A DNA stretch of 64,000 bases from DSWT01 sp035420085 (GCA_035420085.1 DAOLUH010000014.1:1-64000); one strand, 5' to 3'; numbered from the stretch's first letter, positions 36,315 to 45,619 are shown. Program-made: numbers and translations. Notes: generated from the letters alone by a model not told the origin.

Positions 36315-38522
36315 GTGTTAGAAGAACAAGTATTTACGACGATGTTGGGTGAGCATAGCATCATCCTCAAGACCGGCAAGATCGCGCGCCTCGCGGGCGG
36401 TGCGGTGATCGCCCAGAGCGGCGATACGGTGTTGCTGGCAACCGCCACGATGGCCCACACGCCGCGTGAGGGTACGGATTTTTTCCCGCTGACCGTGGAT
36501 TTTGAAGAGCGGCTCTACGCCGCCGGACGCATCCCCGGCTCATTCTTCCGCCGCGAAGGCAAACCCTCAGAACAGGCAACACTGACCAGCCGACTGATTG
36601 ACCGCCCGCTGCGCCCGCTCTTCCCCAAGGATATGCGCAACGATGTGCAGATCATCGTCACGTCGCTGTCTCAGGGAGAGGAAAACCACGCGGATATTCT
36701 GAGCGTCATCGCTGCCTCTGCCGCCTTGATGATCTCCGACATCCCCTTCGACGGGCCGGTCGGCGCGGTGCGCATCGGCTGCATTGACGGCGCGTTGGTC
36801 GTCAATCCCACCATCTCGCAGATGGAGAACAGCGATCTGGACCTGCGCGTCGCCGGCAGCGCCGACGCCATCATTATGGTCGAAGCCGGAGCGAACGAAA
36901 TTGATGAAGAGATGATGGTGGAGGCGCTGCAACTCGCCCATCAGTCCTTCCAGGGCGTCATCCAATTGCAAAACGAGATGCGCGCCACCGTGGGCAAGCC
37001 CAAGAGCGACTACACCTCTTTCAAGCTGCCAGAAGCCCTCAAAGCGCGCGTCGCCGCGCTGGCGAACGAACCCATCCGCACCCTGCTGGCGACTTCGCCG
37101 CTGAAAGGCGAGCGCATTGAGGCCGTGGACGCGATGCGCGACGCCGTCAAAGCGCAGTTGGCTGCCGAAGCCGAGACGGAAGGTTGGACGACCGCGCAGA
37201 TCGCCGAAGCGTTCGAGGACGCGCTCAAAGACGTCGTGCGCCGCCGCATCCTGGACGAGAATATCCGCCCCGATGGCCGCGACCAGCGCACCATCCGGCC
37301 CCTGGACGCCGAAGTGCATCTGGTGCCCCGGCCCCACGGCAGCGGCCTCTTCACCCGCGGTGAGACGCAGGTGCTCAGCCTGGCGACCCTGGGAATGCCC
37401 AACGAGGAACAGGAGATTGACGATCTGTTCCCCGAGGAAACCAAGCGCTACATCCATCACTACAACTTCCCGCCCTTCTCCACCGGCGAGGCCTATCCAC
37501 TGCGCGGGCCGCGTCGCCGCGAGATCGGCCACGGCGCATTGGCCGAGCGCGCGCTCGTGCCCGTCATCCCGCCCAAAGACGTGTTCCCCTACACCATCCG
37601 CGTCGTCAGCGAAGTGATGGCCTCCAACGGCAGCACCTCGATGGCCTCGACGTGCGGCAGTACGCTGGCGCTGATGGATGCCGGTGTGCCCATCAAAGCC
37701 CCTGTCGGCGGCATTGCGATGGGCCTGGTGAGCGACGGCGAGCGTTATCGTGTCCTTACCGACATCCAGGGGATGGAAGATCACCTGGGCGATATGGACT
37801 TCAAGGTGACGGGAACCCGCGAGGGCATCACGGCGTTGCAGATGGACATCAAGATCAAGGGCGTCACCCGCGAGATCCTCACCGAGGCGCTGGCGCAGGC
37901 CAAACAAGCCCGCGAGCAAATCATTGACGTGATCGAAGCGACGATCCCCGCCCCGCGCAAGGAGCTATCGCCCTACGCGCCCAAGATGCTCACCACGACC
38001 ATTGACCCTGAAAAGATCGGCGCACTCATTGGACCTGGCGGCAAAAACATCCGCGCGCTGCAGGCCGATTACGCGGTGAAGATTGACATAGAAGAAGACG
38101 GCACGGTCTTCATCGCTTCGACCGGCGGCGACGGCGCGCAGAAGGCGCTGCGGCACATCAACGCGATGATGGAGACGCCCGAGGTGGGCAAAGTTTACAC
38201 GGGCAAAGTCGTGCGCGTCGCCGACTTCGGCGCTTTCGTGGAAATTTTGCCGGGCGTTGACGGGATGGTGCACATCTCCCAACTCTCCGATACCCGCGTC
38301 AACCAGGTGACGGACGTCGTCAATGTGGGCGACGAAGTCCTTGTCATGATCACCGACGTCGGCCCTGAAGGCAAAATCCGGCTATCGCGCCGGGCCGTGC
38401 TGGAAGGTTGGACGCTGGAAGAAGCCAGGGCGCAGGACGCGCCGCGCTCCAATTCCGGCGGACGCCGCGAGGGTGGGCGGCGGGATGACCGCTCCAATTC
38501 TCGTGGAGACCGCCGGCGGTAA
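36315..38522 (+). CDS. pnp: Polyribonucleotide nucleotidyltransferase
   Basis: The 735-residue enzyme has two RNase PH domains (first: EEQVFTTMLGEHSIILKTGK, FFRREGKPSEQATLTSRLIDRPLRPLF in part; second: RPDGRDQRTIRPLDAEV, RGETQVLSLATLG, HHYNFPPFSTGEAYPLRGP in part), then a KH domain (IGALIGPGGKNIRALQ) and an S1 domain (VGKVYTGKVVRVADFGAFVEI). It degrades RNA 3' to 5' with phosphate. The C-terminal tail is a short Gly/Arg/Ser stretch (RSNSGGRREGGRRDDRSN). GTG start with AGGAGG. Confidence 0.97.
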   Translation: MLEEQVFTTMLGEHSIILKTGKIARLAGGAVIAQSGDTVLLATATMAHTPREGTDFFPLTVDFEERLYAAGRIPGSFFRREGKPSEQATLTSRLIDRPLRPLFPKDMRNDVQIIVTSLSQGEENHADILSVIAASAALMISDIPFDGPVGAVRIGCIDGALVVNPTISQMENSDLDLRVAGSADAIIMVEAGANEIDEEMMVEALQLAHQSFQGVIQLQNEMRATVGKPKSDYTSFKLPEALKARVAALANEPIRTLLATSPLKGERIEAVDAMRDAVKAQLAAEAETEGWTTAQIAEAFEDALKDVVRRRILDENIRPDGRDQRTIRPLDAEVHLVPRPHGSGLFTRGETQVLSLATLGMPNEEQEIDDLFPEETKRYIHHYNFPPFSTGEAYPLRGPRRREIGHGALAERALVPVIPPKDVFPYTIRVVSEVMASNGSTSMASTCGSTLALMDAGVPIKAPVGGIAMGLVSDGERYRVLTDIQGMEDHLGDMDFKVTGTREGITALQMDIKIKGVTREILTEALAQAKQAREQIIDVIEATIPAPRKELSPYAPKMLTTTIDPEKIGALIGPGGKNIRALQADYAVKIDIEEDGTVFIASTGGDGAQKALRHINAMMETPEVGKVYTGKVVRVADFGAFVEILPGVDGMVHISQLSDTRVNQVTDVVNVGDEVLVMITDVGPEGKIRLSRRAVLEGWTLEEARAQDAPRSNSGGRREGGRRDDRSNSRGDRRR

Positions 38523-38530
38523 AGTCTATT

Positions 38531-38592
38531 AAAACGTGAAACGTAAAACGTAATCGGACCTCCTTTTACGTTTTACGCATCACGTTTTACGG
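38531..38592. repeat. ACGTAAA word array behind pnp
   Basis: Direct copies (ACGTGAA, ACGTAAA, ACGTAAT) then inverted copies (TTTTACG, repeated), as at 19178 and 23920. It starts 9 bases after the pnp stop. Confidence 0.85.
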
Positions 38593-38632
38593 GTTTAACC
38601 ATTCAAATCACAAACGCAAAGCGAGGTAAACT

Positions 38633-38812
38633 ATGAACAACGAGCCTAAAGTCCAGACTCTCGGCGAGACCGAGAATTACGTCGTCTGGGTCTCCAACGA
38701 ACCGGAGACCGACGAAGAGCTGTATCACATTGAGCTGTCGAACGTCACGCTGCACCTGTTTCCCGAAGAATGGGAAGAGTTCACGGCCTTGATTATGCAG
38801 GCTGTCCGCTAA
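38633..38812 (+). CDS. Small acidic protein (59 residues)
   Basis: The ATG at 38633 follows GCGAGG and the frame is bounded by a strong terminator. The product starts MNNEPKVQTLGETENYVVWV, continues SNEPETDEELYHIELSNVTL and ends in HLFPEEWEEFTALIMQAVR. The alternating strand pattern and acidic character look like a folded cytoplasmic protein. I recall similar small proteins in Chloroflexota genomes but know no function. It may be read with pnp. Confidence 0.7.
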   Translation: MNNEPKVQTLGETENYVVWVSNEPETDEELYHIELSNVTLHLFPEEWEEFTALIMQAVR

Positions 38813-38838
38813 ACAGGCGTTGCTGATTCGGCAAGAGA

Positions 38839-38866
38839 GCACGGGGTAAAAGCCCCGTGCTTTTTT
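38839..38866 (+). terminator. Intrinsic terminator
   Basis: 8-bp stem GCACGGGG, 6-base loop, complement, then six T. Confidence 0.95.
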
Positions 38867-38911
38867 AGCATGAAAAACTGGTCTGGCGACTGGATTTTCC
38901 GCCCGCTTTTG

Positions 38912-38920
38912 TGCTATAAT
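38912..38920 (+). promoter_or_regulatory. Extended -10 promoter of clpC
   Basis: TGC-TATAAT about 100 bases before clpC; no good -35. The leader between shows no CIRCE-type repeat. Confidence 0.55.
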
Positions 38921-39021
38921 GGAGTTGGGACAGAAGAAAAGAGAGTTTAGGCGGTCGCTATGCAACGCGATAAACGCCGGGGGCACAATACTGACACACG
39001 TGGGACATAGAGGATAGCATC

Positions 39022-41490
39022 ATGGTTGATCCACTGGAAAAGTTTACGCCAGCAGCACAAGAGGTTTTGCGCTTTGCGCAAATAGAAGCCACGCGCATGC
39101 GCCACGCGACCATTGGTCCTGAGCACATCCTGCTTGGTCTGATGCTGGAAGGTGAAGGGATCGCCGGGCGCGTATTACGGGATATGGGACTGCGCGCCGT
39201 GCAGGCGCAGCAAACCGTGGCGCGGCTCTCCAACGCCGCCCCATTGACGGGATTGGAGCCAGAGCTGCGCCAATCCACCAAAATCCTCATTCAGATGGCT
39301 ATTGATGAAACCCAGCAGCACCAAAGCGCGATGGTGGATACACAACATCTCCTGCTGGCGCTGTTGCAACAGCACGAGGGCGTCATCATTGCCGTGCTGA
39401 CACAGGCAGGACTTTCTGTTGAGGCTATCCGCCGGCGCGTCGAAAGGCTGACCCCCGCGCGGGCCGCTGAACCAGCCGGGCGCAAACCGGCTCCGTCGCG
39501 CGGCATCCCGCAGGATTCAGTCTTGGCCCACGTCGCTGTAGACCTGACCCGCCTGGCGGAGGAATCCAAGCTCGACCCCGTGATCGGACGCCACGCCGAA
39601 ATTGAGCGCGTCATCCAAATTCTCGCGCGCCGCACCAAGAACAACCCTGCGCTGATCGGCGAACCCGGCGTCGGGAAAACCGCTATCGTTGAAGGTTTAG
39701 CGCAGCGCATCGTCTCCGGCGGCGTGCCCGGCCCGATCCTCGGCAAACGTCTGGTGCAACTGGACGTCGGCGCGCTGGTCGCGGGCACGATGTACCGGGG
39801 CCAGTTTGAAGAACGGCTGAAGAAAATCCTCCACGAACTCAAAGGCAGCAATACCATCGTCTTCGTGGATGAGGTCCACATGCTGGTCGGCGCTGGCTCG
39901 GCCGGCTCATCTATGGATGCGGCGAACATTCTCAAACCGGCGCTCGCGCGCGGCGAACTCCAATGTATCGGCGCGACGACGTTGGATGAATACCGCAAGC
40001 ATATCGAATCGGATCCGGCGCTGGAACGGCGCTTCCAACCGGTGTTGGTGGATGAACCAACCGTCGAACAAACCATCAGCATCCTGCGCGGCATCAAGCA
40101 CGCTTACGAACTCCACCACAATCTGCACATCAGCGATGAGGCTCTGCAAGCCGCCGCACGACTGTCGGCGCGCTACGTGCCCGATCGCTATCTGCCTGAT
40201 AAGGCCATTGACGTGATGGATGAAGGCGCATCGCGCGTCAAAATGTACAAATCCCCTATCTCGATTGAGCTGCGCGAAGTCTTTGAGCAGTTGCAAGACC
40301 TGCGGCTCAAACGCGCGCAGTTGGAGGCGCAGAAGAAGAGCGCCGAACTCAGCGAATTGAGCAGCGAGGAAAAACGGCTGGAAGCCAAAATGGAAGAACT
40401 GCGCCAGCTCCAAACCCGCGAAGACATCGGCCTGACGGTCTACCCGGAAGACGTGGCGGAGATCATCGCCATGTGGACGGGTATCCCGATGAACCAGATC
40501 GCCGAAGCGGAGTCGCGGCGGTTGCTGGAGATGGAAAACGCGCTGCGGCAGTACATCGTCGGACAAGATGAAGCCATTGCGAGAATCGCCAAAGCCGTGC
40601 GACGCGCCCGCGCCGGGTTGAAGGATCCGCGACGTCCCATCGGCTCCTTCATTTTCCTGGGTCCCACCGGCGTCGGCAAGACCGAACTCGCCAAGGCCCT
40701 GGCGACATTTATGTTCGGCAGTGAAGAGGCGCTGATCCAGCTCGATATGTCGGAATTTATGGAACGGCACTCCGTGGCCCGGTTGGTGGGCGCGCCTCCC
40801 GGCTACGTCGGCTACGATGACGCTGGACAATTGACCGAAGCCATTCGTCGCCGGCCTTATTCCATCGTCGTCTTCGACGAAATCGAAAAAGCCCATCCCG
40901 ACGCCTTCAATATGCTGCTCCAGATCATGGAAGAAGGCGTGTTGAGCGATGCCAAAGGCCACAAGGTTGATTTCCGTAACACACTCATCATCATGACCTC
41001 GAATGTGGGCGCGGATGAGATCATGCACCAGGGGAAGCTAGGCTTTACCTTGGAGACGTTGGAAACCGACGCCGCCCAGGCGTACAAAGATATGAGCCAG
41101 AAGCTCATGAACAAGCTGCGCAAGCTGTTCCGCCCCGAATTCCTCAACCGCGTGGATAGCGTGATCGTGTTCCGCGCGTTGAACCACGATGACATTCGCC
41201 AGATCGTGCTCCTGGAGGTCGGCAAACTGCGCGCGCGCATCCAGGACAACAATCTCAACCTCATCCTCACCGAAGCGGCGCAAGACTGGCTCGCTGCGCA
41301 CGGCTACGATCCCGAATACGGCGCGCGCCCACTCAAACGGCTGATCCAACAGGAAGTCGAGACGCCGCTTTCCGACAATATGCTGAGCGGCGAATATCAG
41401 CCGGGCGACACGGTGATTGTGGATAGCAACGAGAACGGGCTGGTTCTGCAACACACGCCAGAGCCGGAGTTGATGTTGGAAACGCCGTAA
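39022..41490 (+). CDS. clpC: ClpC-type AAA+ ATPase subunit of Clp protease
   Basis: The 822-residue protein has two Clp-N repeats (about 1-150), AAA1 with Walker A GEPGVGKT (213-220), a short middle region, AAA2 with GPTGVGKT (547-554) and LDMSEFMERHSVARLVGAPPGYVGYDD in part, and a C-terminal D2-small domain. A Leu673-Gly-Phe tripeptide in AAA2 is the ClpP-docking loop, which supports ClpC over ClpB. The UVR motif usual in Bacillus ClpC is not evident between the AAA modules. It unfolds proteins for ClpP; no clpP is here. GAGGAT precedes the ATG. Confidence 0.93.
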   Translation: MVDPLEKFTPAAQEVLRFAQIEATRMRHATIGPEHILLGLMLEGEGIAGRVLRDMGLRAVQAQQTVARLSNAAPLTGLEPELRQSTKILIQMAIDETQQHQSAMVDTQHLLLALLQQHEGVIIAVLTQAGLSVEAIRRRVERLTPARAAEPAGRKPAPSRGIPQDSVLAHVAVDLTRLAEESKLDPVIGRHAEIERVIQILARRTKNNPALIGEPGVGKTAIVEGLAQRIVSGGVPGPILGKRLVQLDVGALVAGTMYRGQFEERLKKILHELKGSNTIVFVDEVHMLVGAGSAGSSMDAANILKPALARGELQCIGATTLDEYRKHIESDPALERRFQPVLVDEPTVEQTISILRGIKHAYELHHNLHISDEALQAAARLSARYVPDRYLPDKAIDVMDEGASRVKMYKSPISIELREVFEQLQDLRLKRAQLEAQKKSAELSELSSEEKRLEAKMEELRQLQTREDIGLTVYPEDVAEIIAMWTGIPMNQIAEAESRRLLEMENALRQYIVGQDEAIARIAKAVRRARAGLKDPRRPIGSFIFLGPTGVGKTELAKALATFMFGSEEALIQLDMSEFMERHSVARLVGAPPGYVGYDDAGQLTEAIRRRPYSIVVFDEIEKAHPDAFNMLLQIMEEGVLSDAKGHKVDFRNTLIIMTSNVGADEIMHQGKLGFTLETLETDAAQAYKDMSQKLMNKLRKLFRPEFLNRVDSVIVFRALNHDDIRQIVLLEVGKLRARIQDNNLNLILTEAAQDWLAAHGYDPEYGARPLKRLIQQEVETPLSDNMLSGEYQPGDTVIVDSNENGLVLQHTPEPELMLETP

Positions 41491-41513
41491 GGCGTCAAGT
41501 ATGACAAGCGCAG

Positions 41514-41538
41514 ACGGAGCCTGATGGCTCCGTTTTTT
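41514..41538 (+). terminator. clpC terminator
   Basis: 8-bp stem ACGGAGCC, TGAT loop, complement and six T. Confidence 0.95.
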
Positions 41539-41547
41539 GTTGGGGGA

Positions 41548-42477
41548 TCAAGATCCGGTAGCGTCCGCCGCATTGGGATCATGGGAACGAGGGTGCGCCC
41601 GCAGATAGATCTCCCGTGCGCGGCGCTGGGTCACGTTGGCGTAAATCTGCGTCGTCGCCAGGTTTTCGTGGCCGAGTAGCTCTTGCACCACCCGCAGGTC
41701 GGCCCCGCCATCGAGCATGTGCGTGGCGAAGGTATGGCGCAGCAGGTGCGGCGTCACCGTCTGATCAATGCCGGCCGCCACGCCGGCCTGCCGCACGACT
41801 TCATCCACCGAGCGCACCGAAAGCCGCTGTCCAAAACGGTTGAGGAACACAGCGTTGGTTGTGGGATGATCGGCCAACTGCGCCGGACGCCCAACGTCAA
41901 TGTACGCTCGCAGCGCCGCTATCGCCGGGCGGCCCAGGAGCGCGACACGTTCCTTGTCGCCCTTGCCGATGACGCGCATCTCGCCCACGGTCAAGTCAAG
42001 ATCGCGCAAATCCAGCCCCACCAACTCGGCGACACGCAATCCCGCCGCGTACAACGTCTCCAGGATCGCCCGATCGCGCATCCCCTGCGGCAACGTGACA
42101 TCTGGGACGGCTAACAACCGCTGTACCTCTTCGACGGTGAGGTAACGGGGCAGACGGCGCGGAAGGCGCGGTGCATAAACGCGGCGGAAGAGATTTTGCT
42201 CCCAGGCATTGTTGCGCAATAGATAATCCCCGAAAGCGCGCAGCTCGAAGACCCGCCGGGCGATGCTGGCTCGCGCGTATTCGGCCTCGGCCAGTTCGGC
42301 GAGATAGTCGCGCACCAGGTCGCGGGTCAGCCCGCCAAGTGTGGTAGCGCCGTGTTCGGCGCCATAATCGAGGAACTGCCCGATATCGGTCCGGTAGTTT
42401 TTGACCGTGTACGGTGAGGCGTTGTCGCGCTCCAATGAACCAGTGTAACGCTCAAGCCAGCCGCGCAACTCGTCCAT
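41548..42477 (-). CDS. Xer-type tyrosine recombinase
   Basis: 309 residues with an N-terminal SAM-like core-binding domain (about 1-95) and a catalytic domain carrying Arg148, Lys172, His244-x2-Arg247, His270 and Tyr279 (LLGHENLATTQIYANV). Length and motifs fit XerC/XerD, which resolve chromosome dimers at dif. No partner gene, dif site or mobile element is visible nearby, so a chromosomal housekeeping role is more likely than an integrase. The ATG at 42477 has GGAG eight bases upstream. Confidence 0.92.
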   Translation of the reverse strand: MDELRGWLERYTGSLERDNASPYTVKNYRTDIGQFLDYGAEHGATTLGGLTRDLVRDYLAELAEAEYARASIARRVFELRAFGDYLLRNNAWEQNLFRRVYAPRLPRRLPRYLTVEEVQRLLAVPDVTLPQGMRDRAILETLYAAGLRVAELVGLDLRDLDLTVGEMRVIGKGDKERVALLGRPAIAALRAYIDVGRPAQLADHPTTNAVFLNRFGQRLSVRSVDEVVRQAGVAAGIDQTVTPHLLRHTFATHMLDGGADLRVVQELLGHENLATTQIYANVTQRRAREIYLRAHPRSHDPNAADATGS

Positions 42478-42510
42478 CAAGGATTCTCCCTACAACATGC
42501 CCGTAAAAGT

Positions 42511-42541
42511 GAAGAACCCCGTCTGCGTGGGGGTTCTTCGT
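42511..42541 (-). terminator. Terminator behind the beta-lactamase-fold gene
   Basis: 10-bp stem GAAGAACCCC with a 9-base loop, then TTTT on the minus strand after two bases. Confidence 0.7.
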
Positions 42542-42560
42542 CAAAAAAGACCGGTATGGC

Positions 42561-43400
42561 TTACTGGCGCGCGGCCTTGAGCTTGTCATACACACTCATA
42601 ATGTTCGCCACGTGGAGACGGTGGCTGGCGATACCCAGCGGCACCCGCTCCAGACCGCAATCCTCAAGGGGGATGTTCCACAGTTCCTTGCGGTCACGTC
42701 CCTGCCGCAGCATCGTTCGCGCCTTCTTGTGGACACATTCCAGATATGAAATGTAGCGATCAATAACGGTTTGCACTTCGCCGCGCAGGATGACCTCGCC
42801 GTGCCCCTGAACAATCGTCTCCGGAGCCAATCCTTTGATGTAGTTCAAGGTTTGAATTTCGCGTTCCCAGTCGCCGTCGGCGATGATGGGGATCGCCATC
42901 ACTGCATCGCCGGTGATCAGGATTTCTTCATCTTCCAGCAAAATGCCGATATTGTCGTCGGTGTGACCGGGCAAGGAAAGCAAGCGGAAGCTCTTGCTGC
43001 CCGCGCGCACCAGCAGTTCCCCCGTATCGAAGGTGATGTTGGGAATGCGCAAAACGACTTCCTCAAACATGGGATCGCCCTGGCGGGCTTCGTTGAGCGA
43101 GGCTTCACCGACTTCCAGCAGCTTGCGGCGGCACAGTTCGTGCGCCACCACATCCACGCCAGCGGGGAAGGCAAACAGACCATAGACGTGGTCCATGTGA
43201 TGGTGGGTGAGAATATAGGAATGGAAATTCATCCCCACCCGGACCTCGAGGAAACGCGCGATTTGTTTGGCCTCGTCGGGGAAAGGCAGCGCGTCAATCG
43301 CCACAATACCGTCTCGCGTCACCACAGCTATGGAATTGACGAGTGCATAACGATCGCTGGTAAAGAGGTAGATTTCCTCAGAGACCCGTTCCCAATACAT
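42561..43400 (-). CDS. Metallo-beta-lactamase-fold hydrolase
   Basis: 279 residues with the metal motif HHHMDH (66-71), a further His in LPGHTDDN, Asp in ITGDAV and His in VQGHGEV, the complete set for a two-metal MBL enzyme. The family spans glyoxalase II, quorum-lactonase and many unknown hydrolases; the substrate is not evident. The ATG at 43400 has GAGGGA. A promoter is placed at 43490-43518. Confidence 0.88.
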   Translation of the reverse strand: MYWERVSEEIYLFTSDRYALVNSIAVVTRDGIVAIDALPFPDEAKQIARFLEVRVGMNFHSYILTHHHMDHVYGLFAFPAGVDVVAHELCRRKLLEVGEASLNEARQGDPMFEEVVLRIPNITFDTGELLVRAGSKSFRLLSLPGHTDDNIGILLEDEEILITGDAVMAIPIIADGDWEREIQTLNYIKGLAPETIVQGHGEVILRGEVQTVIDRYISYLECVHKKARTMLRQGRDRKELWNIPLEDCGLERVPLGIASHRLHVANIMSVYDKLKAARQ

Positions 43401-43489
43401 ACTTCCCTCGATCCTAGAATGACGTGTGACCCTTTTACAACCACTACACACCCATACAAAGGTAGGAAAATGGTTGCTTCAATGCATTT

Positions 43490-43518
43490 AGTATAACACA
43501 AGCGATATGGAAAGTCCA
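43490..43518 (-). promoter_or_regulatory. Promoter of the MBL-fold gene
   Basis: TGGACT (43518-43513), 17 bp, TATACT (43495-43490), minus strand. Confidence 0.5.
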
Positions 43519-43543
43519 GATTACTCTACATAACGTCAGACAC

Positions 43544-43580
43544 ATAAAAAACCACGCTCATTTCAAGCGTGGTTTTTTAT
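43544..43580 (-). terminator. Terminator of the small RNA
   Basis: A 15-bp perfect stem with core AAACCACGCT and a 7-base loop, ending in TTTTTT on both strands. Confidence 0.92.
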
Positions 43581-43767
43581 GCAAATAAGTCCAGCCCCGC
43601 CGTGCCGTGTACCGCTGGCTTTGACCCTGCTTACGCAGGTGGGGTCCTGCCGAACGATTTCGCCTTGCCCGAAGGCTACCGCGGCCTCGTTCTTTGGACA
43701 AGGGACCCCTCTTTATCAAAATGTTGGCTCAAAACCCCGTATCGGTTTCACGCACACGGCAGGTATG
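43544..43767 (-). ncRNA. ssrS: Structured small RNA, probably 6S-like
   Basis: No protein frame is credible here, but a strong promoter (43774-43801) and a 15-bp terminator (43544-43580) define a transcript of about 220 bases on the minus strand. It can fold into one long rod: an outer pair GGTTTTGA/TCAAAGCC, a middle pair GAGGGGTCC/GGACCCCAC, an inner GAACGA/TCGTTC and an apical GCCTT/AAGGC hairpin. The size, the rod with internal bulges and a CCGCGGT segment fit 6S RNA, which binds the housekeeping RNA polymerase. SRP RNA and tmRNA motifs are absent. ncRNA status is firmer than the 6S identity. Confidence 0.5.
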
Positions 43768-43773
43768 AGCGAT

Positions 43774-43801
43774 ATAATACCACAGTTTATTCAGAAGGCA
43801 A
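43774..43801 (-). promoter_or_regulatory. Promoter of the small RNA
   Basis: TTGCCT (43801-43796), 16 bp ending in TGG, TATTAT (43779-43774). It overlaps the end of the dipeptidase gene. Confidence 0.7.
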
Positions 43802-44855
43802 CCAAAACCCGGCGCATCACGCGCAGCCAGTTGCCGCTCAGGATAGCCACGATGTCGGAATCCGTATAGCCACGTTCGGCCAGCAATGGCCCGATTTTGC
43901 CCAAATCCGCGCTGGACTCCAGCCCCTCTGGGACAGCCTCGCGCCCAAAACCACCATCGAAGTCCGAACCGATCCCCACAAAACTCGCGGCGCCGGTGAT
44001 CTGGCAAATATGGTCAATGACTTCGGCCACGCGCGTCAGGGGCAGACGTGCGCCGCCGCGTCGCCACGCTTCGTCCAGCATCAGGTTGAAAGGCATAACA
44101 CCCATCACACCGTCGCGGGCGGCGATCCGGCGGATCAGTGCATCCGCAAGCTGGCGCGGCGTATCCACAAAAGCGCGTGGATTGGCGTGGCTGGCGACGA
44201 CCGGGCCAGGGTAACGCTCCAGCGCCTCGTAGGCGGCGTCTTCCCACACGTGGCTGAGATCGAGCAGCAGGTTATAGTCGGCCATAGCCGATAGCAGCTT
44301 GCGTCCTTCGTCGGTCAGCGGACCGGGCGCGGCGTTGCCGCCGGCATAGCGCGTCCCCGCCAACCACGACAGGCCGACGCCGCGCAAGCCTCGTTCCACC
44401 CACCAGCCCACTTCACCCGGCGCGCGTATCGGATCTGCACCCTCCATCACGAGAAAAAGGCCAAGCTGCGGTTGCTCCGTGTTCCACGAAACGAGCACGG
44501 CTTCCATATCCGCATCGGTGTGTAAAAGAACGATGTGCGCGTTTTCATCGGCCAGGCGGCGGTAATAATCGAGCTGTGGGACAGCGTGACGGAAGGCTTC
44601 CTGAGGCGTGTGGTAGACTTGCGGCTCCAACGTCCCCGGCATCGCCGGCGCGACGAAAATGCTGGCGCCTACTACCGCAATGCGTCCTTCCAATAGCGCG
44701 GGCAGCGTGGTCATACACGAGCCGGACGGCGGGCCGGGTGACGGCGTCTCGGCTTCTTGCGCCCGAATCTCCGTGACCGGGCGCAATAAATCACGTCCCA
44801 TAATGAGAGCGTTGTACGCTAAATCGAGATGCCCATCAACAAGAATTGGTTTCAT
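43791..44855 (-). CDS. Membrane-dipeptidase-like metallopeptidase (M19)
   Basis: 354 residues with the renal-dipeptidase metal ligands: DGHLD (residues 7-11), Glu in LVMEGADP, His in LSHVWEDA, His in VASHANPRAF and the late GIGSDFDGGF. Members hydrolyse dipeptides, some with D-residues, using two zinc ions. No signal peptide, so probably cytoplasmic. AGAGGT supports the ATG at 44855. Confidence 0.92.
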   Translation of the reverse strand: MKPILVDGHLDLAYNALIMGRDLLRPVTEIRAQEAETPSPGPPSGSCMTTLPALLEGRIAVVGASIFVAPAMPGTLEPQVYHTPQEAFRHAVPQLDYYRRLADENAHIVLLHTDADMEAVLVSWNTEQPQLGLFLVMEGADPIRAPGEVGWWVERGLRGVGLSWLAGTRYAGGNAAPGPLTDEGRKLLSAMADYNLLLDLSHVWEDAAYEALERYPGPVVASHANPRAFVDTPRQLADALIRRIAARDGVMGVMPFNLMLDEAWRRGGARLPLTRVAEVIDHICQITGAASFVGIGSDFDGGFGREAVPEGLESSADLGKIGPLLAERGYTDSDIVAILSGNWLRVMRRVLVAF

Positions 44856-44894
44856 TGTTACCTCTGTAGTGTGAGTGTGTTCAATCAGGTTCAC

Positions 44895-44922
44895 TTGCCT
44901 CTAAACCCTACAGGAGTATACT
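44895..44922 (+). promoter_or_regulatory. Promoter of the FHA gene
   Basis: TTGCCT (44895-44900), 16 bp, TATACT (44917-44922), 30 bases before the ATG. Confidence 0.7.
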
Positions 44923-44951
44923 CGTTTTAAGGAAAAAGGGAGGTTGATGCT

Positions 44952-45608
44952 ATGGACAATCAGATTCGACGAGTGCTCATTGTCACGGAAGGGCCAAACC
45001 AGGGCCAGTCTTATGCTTTGCAGGAGATGATTTGTACGCTGGGCAGAACGGCGGACAACACCGTCGTCATTGACAGCCCGCGCATCTCGCGCCACCACAC
45101 CCAGATCCGGCTGTTGCCAGAGGGCGCGATAGTCGAGGATATGGGCAGCACGAACGGCACATGGCTCAACAATCGCCGTCTTACCAGCCCACAGCGGCTG
45201 ATGCCGGGCGACATCATCGGTCTGGCCGACTACGTCACGTTCCGTTTTGAGGTCGAGGAGGAGGTGTGGACGGAGAAGCTCATACCGGCGATGCCGGGCG
45301 CGCCCACCCAGGTGATGGATGATGTCTACAGTACCCCTGTTCCGCCTCCGCCAAGAGGCTACCAGGAACCATACCGGCAGTACGCAGAACCAGAAACGCC
45401 GCCCTTTGTCCCGGCGCAATCCGCACCACCAGCGGCGCTACAACCCATCGTTGCGCCGCGCGCCAAGCGGCCCCAATGGGTGTACATCGTCGTCGCCATC
45501 CTGCTCGTCCTGATCTGTATCTGCGCCGCCGTCGCCGTCTACCTCTGGTTCGCCCCGGTCGAATTCTGGGAAAAGGTCTTTGAACTTTTCAATATCCCCA
45601 TCCCGTAG
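44952..45608 (+). CDS. FHA-domain protein with C-terminal membrane anchor
   Basis: 218 residues. The N-terminal FHA domain (about 5-105) has GRTADNTVVIDSPRISRHHTQI and EDMGSTNGTWLNNRRL, the residues that bind phosphothreonine. A proline-rich linker (about 120-165) leads to one membrane helix (WVYIVVAILLVLICICAAVAV in part) and a short tail. The tail-anchored layout places FHA in the cytoplasm at the membrane. It probably reads signals from Ser/Thr kinases, none of which is in the window. GGGAGGT precedes the ATG. Confidence 0.9.
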   Translation: MDNQIRRVLIVTEGPNQGQSYALQEMICTLGRTADNTVVIDSPRISRHHTQIRLLPEGAIVEDMGSTNGTWLNNRRLTSPQRLMPGDIIGLADYVTFRFEVEEEVWTEKLIPAMPGAPTQVMDDVYSTPVPPPPRGYQEPYRQYAEPETPPFVPAQSAPPAALQPIVAPRAKRPQWVYIVVAILLVLICICAAVAVYLWFAPVEFWEKVFELFNIPIP

Positions 45609-45619
45609 CACACAACACG

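Noticed and set aside
41548..42477. Integrase of a genomic island
   Set aside because: The protein is of XerC/XerD type and the surroundings show no attachment repeats, mobile genes or change in composition.
43581..43767. SRP RNA or tmRNA in the protein-free gap
   Set aside because: The SRP GGAA-loop/helix 8 motif and the tmRNA tRNA-like ends and tag frame are absent.
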